A stretch of DNA of 34,806 nt from positions 1 through 34,806 of the forward strand of contig JAUSOZ010000282.1 of assembly GCA_030655955.1 (NCBI GenBank), read 5' to 3'. This DNA is from Deltaproteobacteria bacterium (lineage in GTDB: Bacteria > Desulfobacterota > Desulfobaccia > Desulfobaccales > 0-14-0-80-60-11). Positions 16,434-25,134 of this stretch are shown piece by piece. Each line of letters starts with the position of its first letter. Within the stretch, counting starts at the first letter, position 1. The position numbers were made by a program, and so were the translations under genes. The notes under the pieces are model-generated. The model searched no databases and had not been told where the DNA came from. It saw only the letters and a list, made by a program, of their open reading frames with translations.

Positions 16434-18134
16434 CTACAGCAGGTCGTAGGCCTTCATCTTGCGCCACAGGGAACTGCGGCTGATGCCCAGCACCCGGGCC
16501 GCGGCCTCTCGGTTGCCCCGGGCCTGGTGCAGGGCCTTCTGAATGATTAAGAGCTCACTGTCCCAGCGCTGCCGGTGCAGGTGGGCCGTCGCCGACGGCC
16601 GGGGGCGGGGGGATTCCAGTTCGGGCAGCAGGTCTTTGGTGATCACCACCCCTTTGACGAAGACAAAGGCATACTCCAGTACCCGCTCCAGTTCCCGGAT
16701 ATTGCCCGGCCAGGCGTGGTTCTGGAAGAGGCTCATCACCTTGGGGTCGACCCCGCGCACCTCTTTGCCGTATTTGCGGTTGAGCCGGGCCAGACAGTGG
16801 TTCACCAACAGGGGAATATCCGCCTGCCGGTCCCGGAGCGGCGGCAGATAAAAAGGCACGGTGCGCAGGCGGTAGAGGAGGTCCATGCGGAAGCGGCCGC
16901 GGCGCACCTCCTCCACCAGGTTGCGGCTGGTGGCGGCGATAATCCGGGCCTCCATGGGGATAGGCTGGGAGCTGCCCACCCGCTCGAAAACCTTGGATTC
17001 CAGGACCCGGAGCAGCTTAACTTGCAAGGCCAGTTTAAGCTCGCCGATTTCGTCCAGGAACAGGGTGCCGCCTTTGGCCATTTCAAAGCGGCCCACCTTG
17101 TTGCTGATGGCCCCGGTGAAGGCGCCCTTGACGTGGCCGAACAGTTCCGATTCTATCAGGGTCTCCACCAGGGCCGAACAGCTGAAGGCCACGAAGGGAC
17201 CGGCCGCCCGGGGACTTTTCAGGTGGATGGCCTGGGCGAAGAGATCCTTGCCGGTCCCGGATTCGCCTTCCAGGACCACCGTCGCCTCGGAGCGGGCGAC
17301 GTCGGGCAGCATCGCCAGGAGGCGTTTCATGGGGGGGCTCTGGCCGATGACCGTAACCTCCCCCGGGATGGGGAACCGGGCTTCCCGCCGGGGCAGGGCC
17401 ACACCCAGGGATTGAAAAGTTTCCACCCCGCCCACAATCGCATCTCTTTGGTTACGGATGGGGGCGGTGCTGATGAGGAGATTCAACCAGCGCCCGGCTT
17501 TATCTTTGATGCGCACGTCCTGATCTTTGCGGGTGACGCCGTCTTCCAGGGTGGCTTTCAAGGCGCACCCCGTCTTGCAGCGGTCCGCCTGGAAGACCTC
17601 CCAGCAGTAGCGCCCCACCACCTCGGCCGGGCTAAAGCCGGTGAACTCCTGCGCCGTGCGGTTGAACGCGGTGATGGTCCGGCGCTGGTTGACGATGAAC
17701 AGACCCCGGTCCAGGTGCTCAAACACGGCGCCGGGCTTGACCCCGAGACCGAAATCGGACCAGTCCGACCAGGACTTGGTCAGGGTATCATCGTGAAAGG
17801 CCAGCACGGCCCCGATAATTTTCTGGTCCTGGCCGTAGAGCGGGGCCACGGAATATTTCAGGAACCGCACCTTCTCGGCTGGGAGCAAAATCTGGGTCAA
17901 GAGCTGGGCCCGCAGGACGCCCGAGTCCAGGGTTTCCTTTAACGCCAGTTCGGCCTGGGCCAGATAGGGTTCAGGGAAAATATCGCCCAGGGCAACGGTC
18001 TGGCCAGGCTCCAATCTGGTTCTGAGGAGCCTTTCGGCCTGGAGGGTAGCGGAAAGGATCACCTGTTCCGAAGAGAGGATGAGAATCCCATCTCCCCCGG
18101 GCAGGTCATCAAAATCGTATTGGCCCTCGCTCAC
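16434..18134 (-). CDS. PAS-domain sigma-54 enhancer-binding transcriptional activator
   Basis: I prefer the GTG at 18134 (VSEGQYDFDD), with GAGG six bases upstream; the track's ORF begins at a TTG at 18236 with no clear ribosome site. The product is then 566 residues. Two PAS-like domains come first. The second carries the cysteine triad CWEVFQADRCKTGC. The AAA+ domain has Walker A GESGTGKD near 287, the sigma-54 contact loop GAFTGA near 334 and Walker B GTLFLDEIGEL. A Fis-type helix-turn-helix (NREAAARVLGISRSSLWRKMK) ends the protein. No receiver domain is present, so control is probably by a signal sensed directly by the PAS domains. The gene lies directly upstream of a TGGCAC-N5-TTGC promoter, so the NuoEFG/HdrA-like operon is its likely target. 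Confidence 0.93.
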   Translation of the reverse strand: MSEGQYDFDDLPGGDGILILSSEQVILSATLQAERLLRTRLEPGQTVALGDIFPEPYLAQAELALKETLDSGVLRAQLLTQILLPAEKVRFLKYSVAPLYGQDQKIIGAVLAFHDDTLTKSWSDWSDFGLGVKPGAVFEHLDRGLFIVNQRRTITAFNRTAQEFTGFSPAEVVGRYCWEVFQADRCKTGCALKATLEDGVTRKDQDVRIKDKAGRWLNLLISTAPIRNQRDAIVGGVETFQSLGVALPRREARFPIPGEVTVIGQSPPMKRLLAMLPDVARSEATVVLEGESGTGKDLFAQAIHLKSPRAAGPFVAFSCSALVETLIESELFGHVKGAFTGAISNKVGRFEMAKGGTLFLDEIGELKLALQVKLLRVLESKVFERVGSSQPIPMEARIIAATSRNLVEEVRRGRFRMDLLYRLRTVPFYLPPLRDRQADIPLLVNHCLARLNRKYGKEVRGVDPKVMSLFQNHAWPGNIRELERVLEYAFVFVKGVVITKDLLPELESPRPRPSATAHLHRQRWDSELLIIQKALHQARGNREAAARVLGISRSSLWRKMKAYDLL

Positions 18135-18456
18135 CTTGAGCCTCGGCCGGAATCGACAGGCGCCCGCCAATCCCGGAGGTCTGGTGGTTACATAATTCGG
18201 TGGGGAGGAAACGCGTTTAGGCCATTTTACGCCCAAGATAAGGATATTTCAAGAAGTTCTTCTCACCAGGATACGATGGACCCCAAAACCCGCCCCAACC
18301 AAGAAGGTTGCCCGCCTCGGGCCCATACCGCCATTTTTGGGGGGAGACCGGTTAACGCCCGGGAAGAAAATGTCTAATCGGTTAAGGGAACCGGGCGCCG
18401 AGGCCGCAGGGCGACCCAGGAGTCAAGCTCGGGGGCAGTTCTGATTTTGCGGGCAG
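18135..18456. other. Noncoding gap between activator and integrase remnant
   Basis: No gene is supported here. The 85-residue plus-strand ORF at 18120-18377 overlaps the activator start and shows no family features. The stretch would hold the promoter for the minus-strand activator, but I found no convincing -35/-10 pair. Confidence 0.4.
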
Positions 18457-18753
18457 GTCACTTATAAGCGGGCGCTGATTGCAGATTTCACTTTCCACGA
18501 CTTCTGATGTACGGCGATTAACAACTGGCGGTTGCAGGGGCACGACTACTTTCGTATAATGGCGGCGAGTGGGCATAAAACCATGCAGATTTTTAAGCGC
18601 TATAACAGGGTAAGTGAAGCCGAACTCAAAACTTTGGTGCAGGGAAAATCTGACAGAATGACACCTAGAGTGACACCAAGGGCTTCGACACCCCCGAACC
18701 AAATAAGCCAACTTATTGATATTGCTAATAAGCCTGGGTGGCGGAACGGGTAG
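18457..18753 (+). pseudogene. Decayed tyrosine recombinase (integrase) C-terminal fragment
   Basis: Reading in frame from 18457 gives residues typical of the integrase catalytic end: YKRALIADFTFHD, then a TGA stop (18505-18507), then CTAINNWRLQGHDYFRIMAASGHKTMQIFKRYN. The family motif HDLRHT becomes HDF-stop-CT, so the catalytic arginine codon appears to have become TGA. The GHKT and RY (tyrosine nucleophile) motifs remain. Nothing of the N-terminal two thirds is present. The open frame runs into the adjacent tRNA-Leu, the usual position for an integrase beside its attachment site. It is a relic of an excised or deleted island. Confidence 0.8.
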
Positions 18754-18818
18754 ACGCAAGGGACTTAAAATCCCTCGGTCGCAAGGCCGTGCCGGTTCGA
18801 TTCCGGCCCCAGGCACCA
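18732..18818 (+). tRNA. tRNA-Leu (anticodon TAA)
   Basis: The acceptor arms GCCTGGG and CCCAGGC pair fully, and the encoded CCA follows discriminator A at 18815. The anticodon arm GGGACTTAAAATCCC gives anticodon TAA. A long variable arm (TCGGTCGCAAGGCCGT) marks a class II tRNA, and the T arm GCCGGTTCGATTCCGGC is perfect. Length is 87 with CCA. The integrase remnant overlaps its 5' end, so it was probably an integration target. Confidence 0.97.
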
Positions 18819-18849
18819 CATGATAATCCAGATTGATCTATAGACTTAC

Positions 18850-18888
18850 AAAAGCCCGCGTCTGGCAGTAGATTGCGGGCTTTTCTTT
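18850..18888 (+). terminator. Intrinsic terminator after tRNA-Leu
   Basis: AAAAGCCCGC (18850-18859) pairs with GCGGGCTTTT (18875-18884), followed by CTTTG. It lies about 30 bases after the tRNA. An imperfect GGGGGTATAT/TATATTAACCCCC repeat follows at 18944-18978; its role is unclear. No gene is seen between 18819 and 19071. Confidence 0.8.
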
Positions 18889-19071
18889 GTCTATTATCGT
18901 CTGGTAAATTCCATTGGCAGCCAAGGTATGTGGGGGTGGAATAGGGGGTATATGGGGCCTATGGCTATATTAACCCCCAATTAACCCTGTTTCTTTGTAG
19001 AGAGCGAGTTACAAGGCGAAATAGGATAGAAACCGGTTATAGGGTGTGATTCCCACACAAGGAAGTATCCT

Positions 19072-19446
19072 ATGCCTACCGATAACCCCACCATGTATCT
19101 CAGGGCCAGGTTCTTGGGGAATAACTTGACACGGGGTTATGAAAAGATTATCTATTATTTTATGAAATCATCGAGAAGCTCCCGCAGACTGGGCATAATG
19201 CTCGTAGGACTCGCCCTCCTATCGACGCTGGCGCTGGCGTGGTTCATACCCTGCCATGCCGATGTCCATAACTGCGCCGGGGATTGCGCCCACAGCCAAT
19301 GCTGCGGCGGCCACTCGATGCCTCTGTTGTCCGCGGCCAACCCCGCACCGATAGTCGAACACTGCGTCTCATCCTATCATGCCGCCGAGGAACAGCCCGC
19401 ACACAACGTCTTTGCCTCCAGTATTTTCCGTCCCCCCCGGGCCTAG
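19072..19446 (+). CDS. Small Cys/His-rich exported or membrane-anchored protein
   Basis: An ORF of 124 residues (or 94 from an internal ATG at 19162). The ATG at 19072 has AAGGAAG upstream. The internal start gives a cleaner signal sequence (MKSSRSSRRLGIMLVGLALLSTLALAWF) but has no ribosome site, and a perfect TTGACA lies at 19126, so both remain possible. After one hydrophobic helix comes a short periplasmic segment with a dense metal-ligand motif (HNCAGDCAHSQCCGGH), then more His and Cys. It sits 74 bases before the efflux operon's outer membrane gene. I do not recognise the family. The motif and position suggest metal binding or sensing linked to the pump, which is an inference. Confidence 0.65.
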   Translation: MPTDNPTMYLRARFLGNNLTRGYEKIIYYFMKSSRSSRRLGIMLVGLALLSTLALAWFIPCHADVHNCAGDCAHSQCCGGHSMPLLSAANPAPIVEHCVSSYHAAEEQPAHNVFASSIFRPPRA

Positions 19447-19520
19447 CCCCTTTCTTCTCCTGTAATCTGTTGTTCTCCAATTAATTTCAGTAGTCACACG
19501 CGTGGCAACGGAGGTGCGTA

Positions 19521-20759
19521 GTGAACCTCAAGTGGATTGCTGTGGGGGTGGTCCTTGGTTTGGCCCCCCTCTGGTCCGGCGGAGCTATGGCCGGACTCCG
19601 GGCCTATTCTCTCCCGGAACTGGAAGAGATGGCCTTGAAAACGCATCCGGCTTTGAAAGTCGCCGGGGCGGAGATCAAGAAGAGTGAAGCGGACCTGCGT
19701 ATCGCCCGCCAGTACCCCAACCCGGAAGCGGAAGGCTCGATGAGCAGCCAAAAAGGCCTGGAAAGCGGCACCTATGCAACTGGCTACAGCTTTTCTCTTT
19801 CCCAGACCATCGAGTGGCCGGGGCGCCGGGGGAAAAGGCAGGAGTCCGCCCGTTTCGGCATCGATGTGGTTAACCAGAAGCTAACCCAGGAACAGATCAA
19901 CGTACGGGCCCGGTGCCGGGAATTCTTTTACCGGGTGCTGGCCGGCGAGCACTCGCGGCAGATTGCCGCGGAAAATCTTGAGTCGGCCAAAAGACTTCTG
20001 GATATCGCCGAAAAACGGGTGCGCCTGGGAGAAAGCCGGCCCATTGAGCTGGTCAAGGCCCGGGTGGAGTTTTTTTCCCTGGAACGGGAATATGACAAGG
20101 CCAAAACCACCCTGGCAGGAGACCGGCAGGTCTTGCGGCAATTTCTGGGCGGCGGCTTGCCCACGGATTTCGGCCTGTCCGGCGAAGGCGAGGTTATTGA
20201 GACGGTTGTACCACTGAAGCGCTGGCGGGACGCGGCCTTTGCCTCGCATCCGTTGCTGGCGGCCCAGGAAGCCCAGGTCCGGCAGGCAGAGAGCACCCTG
20301 GGGGCGGAGCGCCAGGCCTGGGTGCCGGATGTGACGGTGAAGGTGTTCCACACCCGGGATGTGGACCTCAGGGCCACCGGCGGCGGTCTCAGCATCCCCC
20401 TCCCCTTATGGAACCGCAAAGAAGGTGAAGTCGCCAAGGCCGCCGCGGCCAAAAGCCAGGCCGACTCCGAACTCCGGCTGCTCAAACAAGATCTGGAAAC
20501 CAAGCTGGCTGCCCAATACAGCCTCTATGAAACGGCCCGCCGGCAGGTGGAGTCCTTCCAGACCGCTATCCTGAAAGAGGCGGCGGAATCTCTCCGGGTG
20601 GCCCAGTTCAGCTATGAGCACGGCGAAACCAGCCTGCTGGAACTCCTGGATTCCCGCCGGGTTTATCGGGGGACGGAACAGGACTACTATAAGGCCCTGT
20701 TGGATTACCGCCAGGCCCGGGTGGAACTCTGGCGGCTGGCCGGGGGAGGTGTCAAGTGA
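19521..20759 (+). CDS. TolC/CzcC-family outer membrane efflux protein
   Basis: Outer-membrane channel of a tripartite heavy-metal efflux system, 412 residues. The GTG start follows GGAGGTG. The signal peptide ends near GGAMAG. The mature protein shows the two-fold helical repeat of the family: LPELEEMALKTHPALKVAGAEIKKSEADLRIARQ in the first half and ASHPLLAAQEAQVRQAESTLGAERQAWVPDVTV in the second, with long coiled-coil stretches and the closing SLLELLDSRRVYRGTEQDYYKALLDY. Its stop overlaps the adaptor start (TGATG), so the two are translationally coupled. It would form the exit duct with the adaptor and RND pump downstream. Confidence 0.93.
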   Translation: MNLKWIAVGVVLGLAPLWSGGAMAGLRAYSLPELEEMALKTHPALKVAGAEIKKSEADLRIARQYPNPEAEGSMSSQKGLESGTYATGYSFSLSQTIEWPGRRGKRQESARFGIDVVNQKLTQEQINVRARCREFFYRVLAGEHSRQIAAENLESAKRLLDIAEKRVRLGESRPIELVKARVEFFSLEREYDKAKTTLAGDRQVLRQFLGGGLPTDFGLSGEGEVIETVVPLKRWRDAAFASHPLLAAQEAQVRQAESTLGAERQAWVPDVTVKVFHTRDVDLRATGGGLSIPLPLWNRKEGEVAKAAAAKSQADSELRLLKQDLETKLAAQYSLYETARRQVESFQTAILKEAAESLRVAQFSYEHGETSLLELLDSRRVYRGTEQDYYKALLDYRQARVELWRLAGGGVK

Positions 20760-22003
20760 TGCGGGTGCGTCCGGGCTGGACCAAATGGCTGGTGATTGTT
20801 GTGGTTACCCTGAGTGCGGCGGGCCTCCTGGGGTGGTACATCTACGAGCGGTACGAGCACGATGAGCATGCCGATCACGACTCTTCCAAACATACCGAAA
20901 CCAAAGAACCCGAGGCGCCGCCGCCGGGTCAGGTGAAGCTGACCCCGGAGGCGGTGCAACTGGCTAAGATCGAGACGGCCCTTGTGGTTCTCGGTCCCCT
21001 GGATAATCGCGTGTCATTTAACGGGGAACTGGTCTTCAACGAAGAGCGCCTGGCCAAAATCCACTCCCGGGTGCCGGGACGGGTGGTGAAGATCGTCGCC
21101 GACTACGGGCACATGGTGAAGCCGGGGGATGTTCTGGCGCTCATCGACAGCGTTGAACTGAGTCAGGCCCAGATGGGCTCCCGGCAAGCCGCGGCTAAAT
21201 TAAACGCCGCCCAAAAGGCCTATGACCGGGCCCGCCTGCTTTATGAGGGCAAGGCCATCAGTCGCGCCGAACTCCAGGAACGCCAGGCCCGGCTGGAAGT
21301 CGAGCGGGCCGATCTGGATTATGCCCGAAACCGCCTCCGCCTCCTGGGGTCCGGCGGCGCCGCGCCCGCGTCTTTGCCGACAGGCTCACGGTCCGGGGCT
21401 ACCTTCGCCCTGCGCTCACCCATCGCCGGCCGGGTCGTGGACCGTAAAGTCACCCCCGGCCTGGTAGTCAAGGAAGACGAAGATCTCTTCACCGTGGCCG
21501 ACACTACCGCCCTGTGGTGCTTTGTCCAGATCCCTGAGAAAGACCTGTCTTCAGTGAACGCCGGTTCCCAAGCGACGATAACCGTCAGCTCCTTGCCCGG
21601 GGAGGAATTTCCGGGCCGGGTGGACTACCTGGCCGACATGGTGGACAAGGCCACGCGCACCGTCCGGGCCCGGGTGCGGGTGGATAATCCCAACAACCGC
21701 CTCAAGGCCGGGATGTTCGCCAATATCGCGGTTCGCGTGGGCCAGCGCACCGTTTTGAGCATTCCTGAAACCGCAGTCCTGGCCGCCAACGGCGAGCTCT
21801 TTGTCTTTGTGGAAATGGCTCCCCGCACCTACCAGAAGCATCTTATCAAGACCGGCGTAAAAGGCGGGGGCCGCGTGGAAGTGCTGGAGGGTCTGGACGC
21901 GGCTGAACCGGTGGTGGTGCGGGGAGGTTTCACCCTGAAATCCGAACTGGAGAAGGGTGTCAGCCGGGGCGGCCTCGGCGGGGGGCATGGACATGCCCAT
22001 TAA
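20759..22003 (+). CDS. His-rich RND periplasmic adaptor (CusB/CzcB family)
   Basis: Membrane-fusion protein linking pump and outer channel, 414 residues from the ATG at 20759 (a GTG one codon earlier is also possible). One N-terminal membrane helix (WLVIVVVTLSAAGLLGWYI) is followed by a His/Asp-rich stretch, YEHDEHADHDSSKH, and the C-terminus ends in GGGHGHAH. Both are plausible metal-binding segments. The barrel-sandwich/lipoyl halves include IHSRVPGRVVKIVADYGHMVKPGDVLA and FALRSPIAGRVVDRKVTPGLVV, flanking a helical hairpin (about 140-200). The beta-barrel part has VDYLADMVDKATRTVRARV. The order outer membrane protein, adaptor, pump is the usual czcCBA/cus layout. Confidence 0.93.
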   Translation: MRVRPGWTKWLVIVVVTLSAAGLLGWYIYERYEHDEHADHDSSKHTETKEPEAPPPGQVKLTPEAVQLAKIETALVVLGPLDNRVSFNGELVFNEERLAKIHSRVPGRVVKIVADYGHMVKPGDVLALIDSVELSQAQMGSRQAAAKLNAAQKAYDRARLLYEGKAISRAELQERQARLEVERADLDYARNRLRLLGSGGAAPASLPTGSRSGATFALRSPIAGRVVDRKVTPGLVVKEDEDLFTVADTTALWCFVQIPEKDLSSVNAGSQATITVSSLPGEEFPGRVDYLADMVDKATRTVRARVRVDNPNNRLKAGMFANIAVRVGQRTVLSIPETAVLAANGELFVFVEMAPRTYQKHLIKTGVKGGGRVEVLEGLDAAEPVVVRGGFTLKSELEKGVSRGGLGGGHGHAH

Positions 22004-22026
22004 CGCATGCCGCGAGGAGACTGAAG

Positions 22027-25000
22027 ATGATTGAACGAATCATTCAAAGCTGCCTGCGGCATCGCTTCCTGGTGCTCATCGCCCTGGCAGGACTGGTTTC
22101 CTCTGGGGTTTATGCGTCCTTTAAGCTCCAGGTGGACGCCTTCCCGGACGTTACCAACGTCCAGGTGCAGGTCTATACCACCTGGCCCGGCATGTCTCCC
22201 GAAGAAGTGGAAAAGCAGGTCACTTTTCCCATCGAGGTGCAGATGGCGGGTCTGCCCGACATGGCGGAGCTCCGCTCCGTCTCTCGCTTCGGGTTTTCGC
22301 TGATCACCGTGGTCTTCGCCGACCACGTGGACCTCTACTTCGCCCGACAACTGGTGTTGGAGCGCCTCATCGCCGCCAAGGAGAAATTGCCCAAGGGCTC
22401 GGACCCGGTTCTGGGGCCCATCGCCACGGGCCTGAGCGAAATCTACCAGTACACCCTGGAAGAGGAGAACGCCCCGCCGCCGGCCTCACCCGGCGAGGAG
22501 ACCGCCCGGCTCATACGCCTGCGCACCGTCCAGGACGCCATTGTCCGGCCTTTTTTGAAAACCGTGCCCGGCGTCACCGACATCAACTCCTTCGGCGGTT
22601 ACGTCAAACAATACCAGGTGCAGGTGGACCCTGACCGGCTGCGGAAATTCGATCTCAGCTTGAAGCAGGTCTTCAGTGCCCTGGCTGCCAGCAATGCCAA
22701 TGCCGGCGGCAACGTCCTGGAGAAAGGGAGCGAGCAGGCCCTGGTGCGAGGCCTGGGTTTGATGCAGTCCGTCCAAGACATCGAAGCGGTGGTGCTGAAA
22801 GCCGTGAACGGCACCCCGGTCCTGGTCCGGGACGTGGCCTACGTAAGTGAAGGACCTGCCAGCCGCTGGGGCGCGGTGCTGAAGAACGGCAAACGGGAAG
22901 CCGTGGCCGGCATCGTCTTGATGATCCGGGGCGGCAGCAGCCGGGAGGTAGTGGGTGCAGTCAAGGAAAAGGTCGCTCAATTGAACGCCGGCGGCATCCT
23001 CCCCAAGGGGGTGACGCTCAAGGCCTTCTACGACCGCACCGGCCTGGTCCGGGACTGCATCAACACCGTCAGCCGGGCCATCGCCGAGGGCGTCCTCCTG
23101 GTGATCCTGGTGGTTTACCTGTTCCTCCGCAGCTTCCGGGGGGCGCTGGTCATCGCCCTCACCCTGCCTTTGGTGGCCCTGGCCACCTTCATCACCATGC
23201 GGCAGGTGGGTCTGTCGGCCAACCTCATGTCCTTGGGAGGGCTGGCCATTTCCATCGGGATGATCGTGGACAGCGCCATCATCCAGGTGGAAAACGTTAT
23301 GCATCACCTGGGGGAGATGAAGCCTGGGCAGAATTTCGGCCAAACGGTGCTCAACGCCGTCCTGGAGGTGCGGAAACCCAGCCTCTTCGGGGAGCTGATC
23401 ATCGCCTTGACCTTTCTCCCCATCATGACCCTGCAAGGCATGGAGGGGAAAATGTTCGCGCCCCTGGCCTTCACCGTGGTCATCGCCCTCCTGGCCTCCC
23501 TGGTGCTTTCCATCGTCGCGATCCCATCCCTGTGCTCGTATGTGCTCAAGCCGATACCGGAGCGCGTGAGCTTTCTGGTGCGCGCGGCCCAGCGGGTTTA
23601 CCGTCCGGTTCTGGCCCTGGCCCTGGAAAACCGTAAGATCGTGCTCCTGGGAACCGGGGGCTTTCTGGCCCTGTCTTTGGCCGCCGTGCCCTTTCTGGGC
23701 ACCGAGTTCATCCCCCGCCTGGATGAAGGCTATATCACCAATATAACGATCCGTTTGCCATCGGTCTCCCTGTCGCAGTCGGTGGAGATGGAGCGCCAGA
23801 TGCAGCAGGCCCTCTTGAAATTTCCCGAAGTGGAGTCCGTGGTTTCCAAGATCGGCGCCGCCGAAATTGCCACCGAATCTCACGGGGTGGAATCCAGTGA
23901 GCCCATCGTCGTCCTCAAGCCCCGGAGTCAGTGGCGCACCGCCCGCACCGTCGAGGAGTTGATCGCCAAGATGCGGGTGGAACTGGAGAAGATTCCCGGC
24001 GTCGCCTATAACTTTTCCCAGCCCATCGCCCACCGGGTGGACCACCTGGTTTCCGGGGTCAAATCCCAGGTGGGGGTGAAGATCTTCGGAGATGATATGA
24101 ACCTGCTCCGGGCCAAGGCCGAAGAGGCGGCCGCCCTCCTCAGGACGGTGCCCGGGGTCACCGATCTCCGGGCCGAGCAGGTGGCCGGCATGCCGAATCT
24201 CAACCTCAAGATCGACCGGGCCAGGCTGGCCCGCTACGGCCTCACCGTGGCCGACGTGAAGGAGGTCATTGAAACCGCAGTGGGCGGCAAGGCGGCCACG
24301 GAGATTATCGAGGGCCAGATGCGCGTCGAGGTGGTGGTGCGCTACCCGGAAGAGCGGCGCAACAGCCCCGAGGCCATCGGCAACATCCTGGTGACGACTC
24401 CGGGGGGAGGGTCCGTGCCCCTGGTGGAGTTGGCCGATTTCATCGAGACCGAAGGCCCGGTGCAAGTCAGCCGGGACAATGCCCGCCGCCGCATCGTGGT
24501 GGAATTTAACATCAAAGGCCGGGATACGGGCAGCGTGGTGGCTGACGGCCAGCGAATGCTGTCATCCCGCCTGTCCCTGCCGCCGGGCTATTACATCACC
24601 TGGGGCGGTACCTTCGAGAACCAGGAGCGGGCCATGCAACGCCTCCTGCTCATCGTGCCCGTCACCCTGGCCCTGGTTTATCTCCTGCTCTTCCTGACCT
24701 TCGGCTCGCTCCGGTACGCCAGCCTCATCATGCTCAATCTGCCCCTGGCCTTGATAGGCGGCATTCTGGGTCTCTTATTCACCGGCCTCTATCTGAGCGT
24801 CCCCGCCGCGGTGGGCTTCATCGCCCTCTTCGGGGTGGCGGTGCTGAACGGCGTGGTGCTGGTCTCCCAGATCAATCAACTCCGGGAAAGCGGCCTCTCC
24901 ATGGATGAAGCCGTGCGCCAGGGCTGTGAGCGGCGCCTCCGGCCCGTGCTCATGACCGCCCTGGTGGCCATCCTCGGTCTCACCCCGCTCCTGTTTGCCA

Positions 25001-25134
25001 GCGGGCCGGGCTCGGAAGTGCAGCGGCCCCTGGCGGTGGTAGTGGTCGGCGGCCTGTTTACCGCCACCCTACTCACCCTGGTGGTCCTGCCGGTGCTCTA
25101 CCGATGGTTCGCCGAGCCGGAGACGGAATTATGA
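22027..25134 (+). CDS. Heavy-metal efflux RND pump (CusA/CzcA family)
   Basis: Proton-driven inner-membrane pump of 1035 residues, normal for HME-RND proteins. GAGGAGA precedes the ATG. It has the first helix and DAFPDVTNVQVQVYT motif, and two sets of membrane helices around 335-520 and 865-1025. The TM4 motif is GGLAISIGMIVDSAIIQVEN, with Asp415 and Glu422. In Zn/Co/Cd-type CzcA the motif begins DFG; here the first Asp is Ser409, as in Cus-like and other HME groups. The CusA substrate methionine regions (STMM and RIDML, from memory) read ESHGVES and RVDHL here, so the CusA methionine relay does not seem conserved. The metal is therefore not assigned. Third structural gene of the operon, 23 bases after the adaptor. 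Confidence 0.95.
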   Translation: MIERIIQSCLRHRFLVLIALAGLVSSGVYASFKLQVDAFPDVTNVQVQVYTTWPGMSPEEVEKQVTFPIEVQMAGLPDMAELRSVSRFGFSLITVVFADHVDLYFARQLVLERLIAAKEKLPKGSDPVLGPIATGLSEIYQYTLEEENAPPPASPGEETARLIRLRTVQDAIVRPFLKTVPGVTDINSFGGYVKQYQVQVDPDRLRKFDLSLKQVFSALAASNANAGGNVLEKGSEQALVRGLGLMQSVQDIEAVVLKAVNGTPVLVRDVAYVSEGPASRWGAVLKNGKREAVAGIVLMIRGGSSREVVGAVKEKVAQLNAGGILPKGVTLKAFYDRTGLVRDCINTVSRAIAEGVLLVILVVYLFLRSFRGALVIALTLPLVALATFITMRQVGLSANLMSLGGLAISIGMIVDSAIIQVENVMHHLGEMKPGQNFGQTVLNAVLEVRKPSLFGELIIALTFLPIMTLQGMEGKMFAPLAFTVVIALLASLVLSIVAIPSLCSYVLKPIPERVSFLVRAAQRVYRPVLALALENRKIVLLGTGGFLALSLAAVPFLGTEFIPRLDEGYITNITIRLPSVSLSQSVEMERQMQQALLKFPEVESVVSKIGAAEIATESHGVESSEPIVVLKPRSQWRTARTVEELIAKMRVELEKIPGVAYNFSQPIAHRVDHLVSGVKSQVGVKIFGDDMNLLRAKAEEAAALLRTVPGVTDLRAEQVAGMPNLNLKIDRARLARYGLTVADVKEVIETAVGGKAATEIIEGQMRVEVVVRYPEERRNSPEAIGNILVTTPGGGSVPLVELADFIETEGPVQVSRDNARRRIVVEFNIKGRDTGSVVADGQRMLSSRLSLPPGYYITWGGTFENQERAMQRLLLIVPVTLALVYLLLFLTFGSLRYASLIMLNLPLALIGGILGLLFTGLYLSVPAAVGFIALFGVAVLNGVVLVSQINQLRESGLSMDEAVRQGCERRLRPVLMTALVAILGLTPLLFASGPGSEVQRPLAVVVVGGLFTATLLTLVVLPVLYRWFAEPETEL

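Noticed and set aside
18382-18819. 145-residue minus-strand ORF ending in the tRNA (MVPGAGIEPARP...)
   Set aside because: This is the familiar artefact of translating antisense to a tRNA-Leu; it also covers the integrase relic.
22486-24465. 659-residue minus-strand ORF opposite the RND pump
   Set aside because: Low-complexity His/Gly/Asp-rich shadow; the plus strand encodes a complete HME-RND pump.
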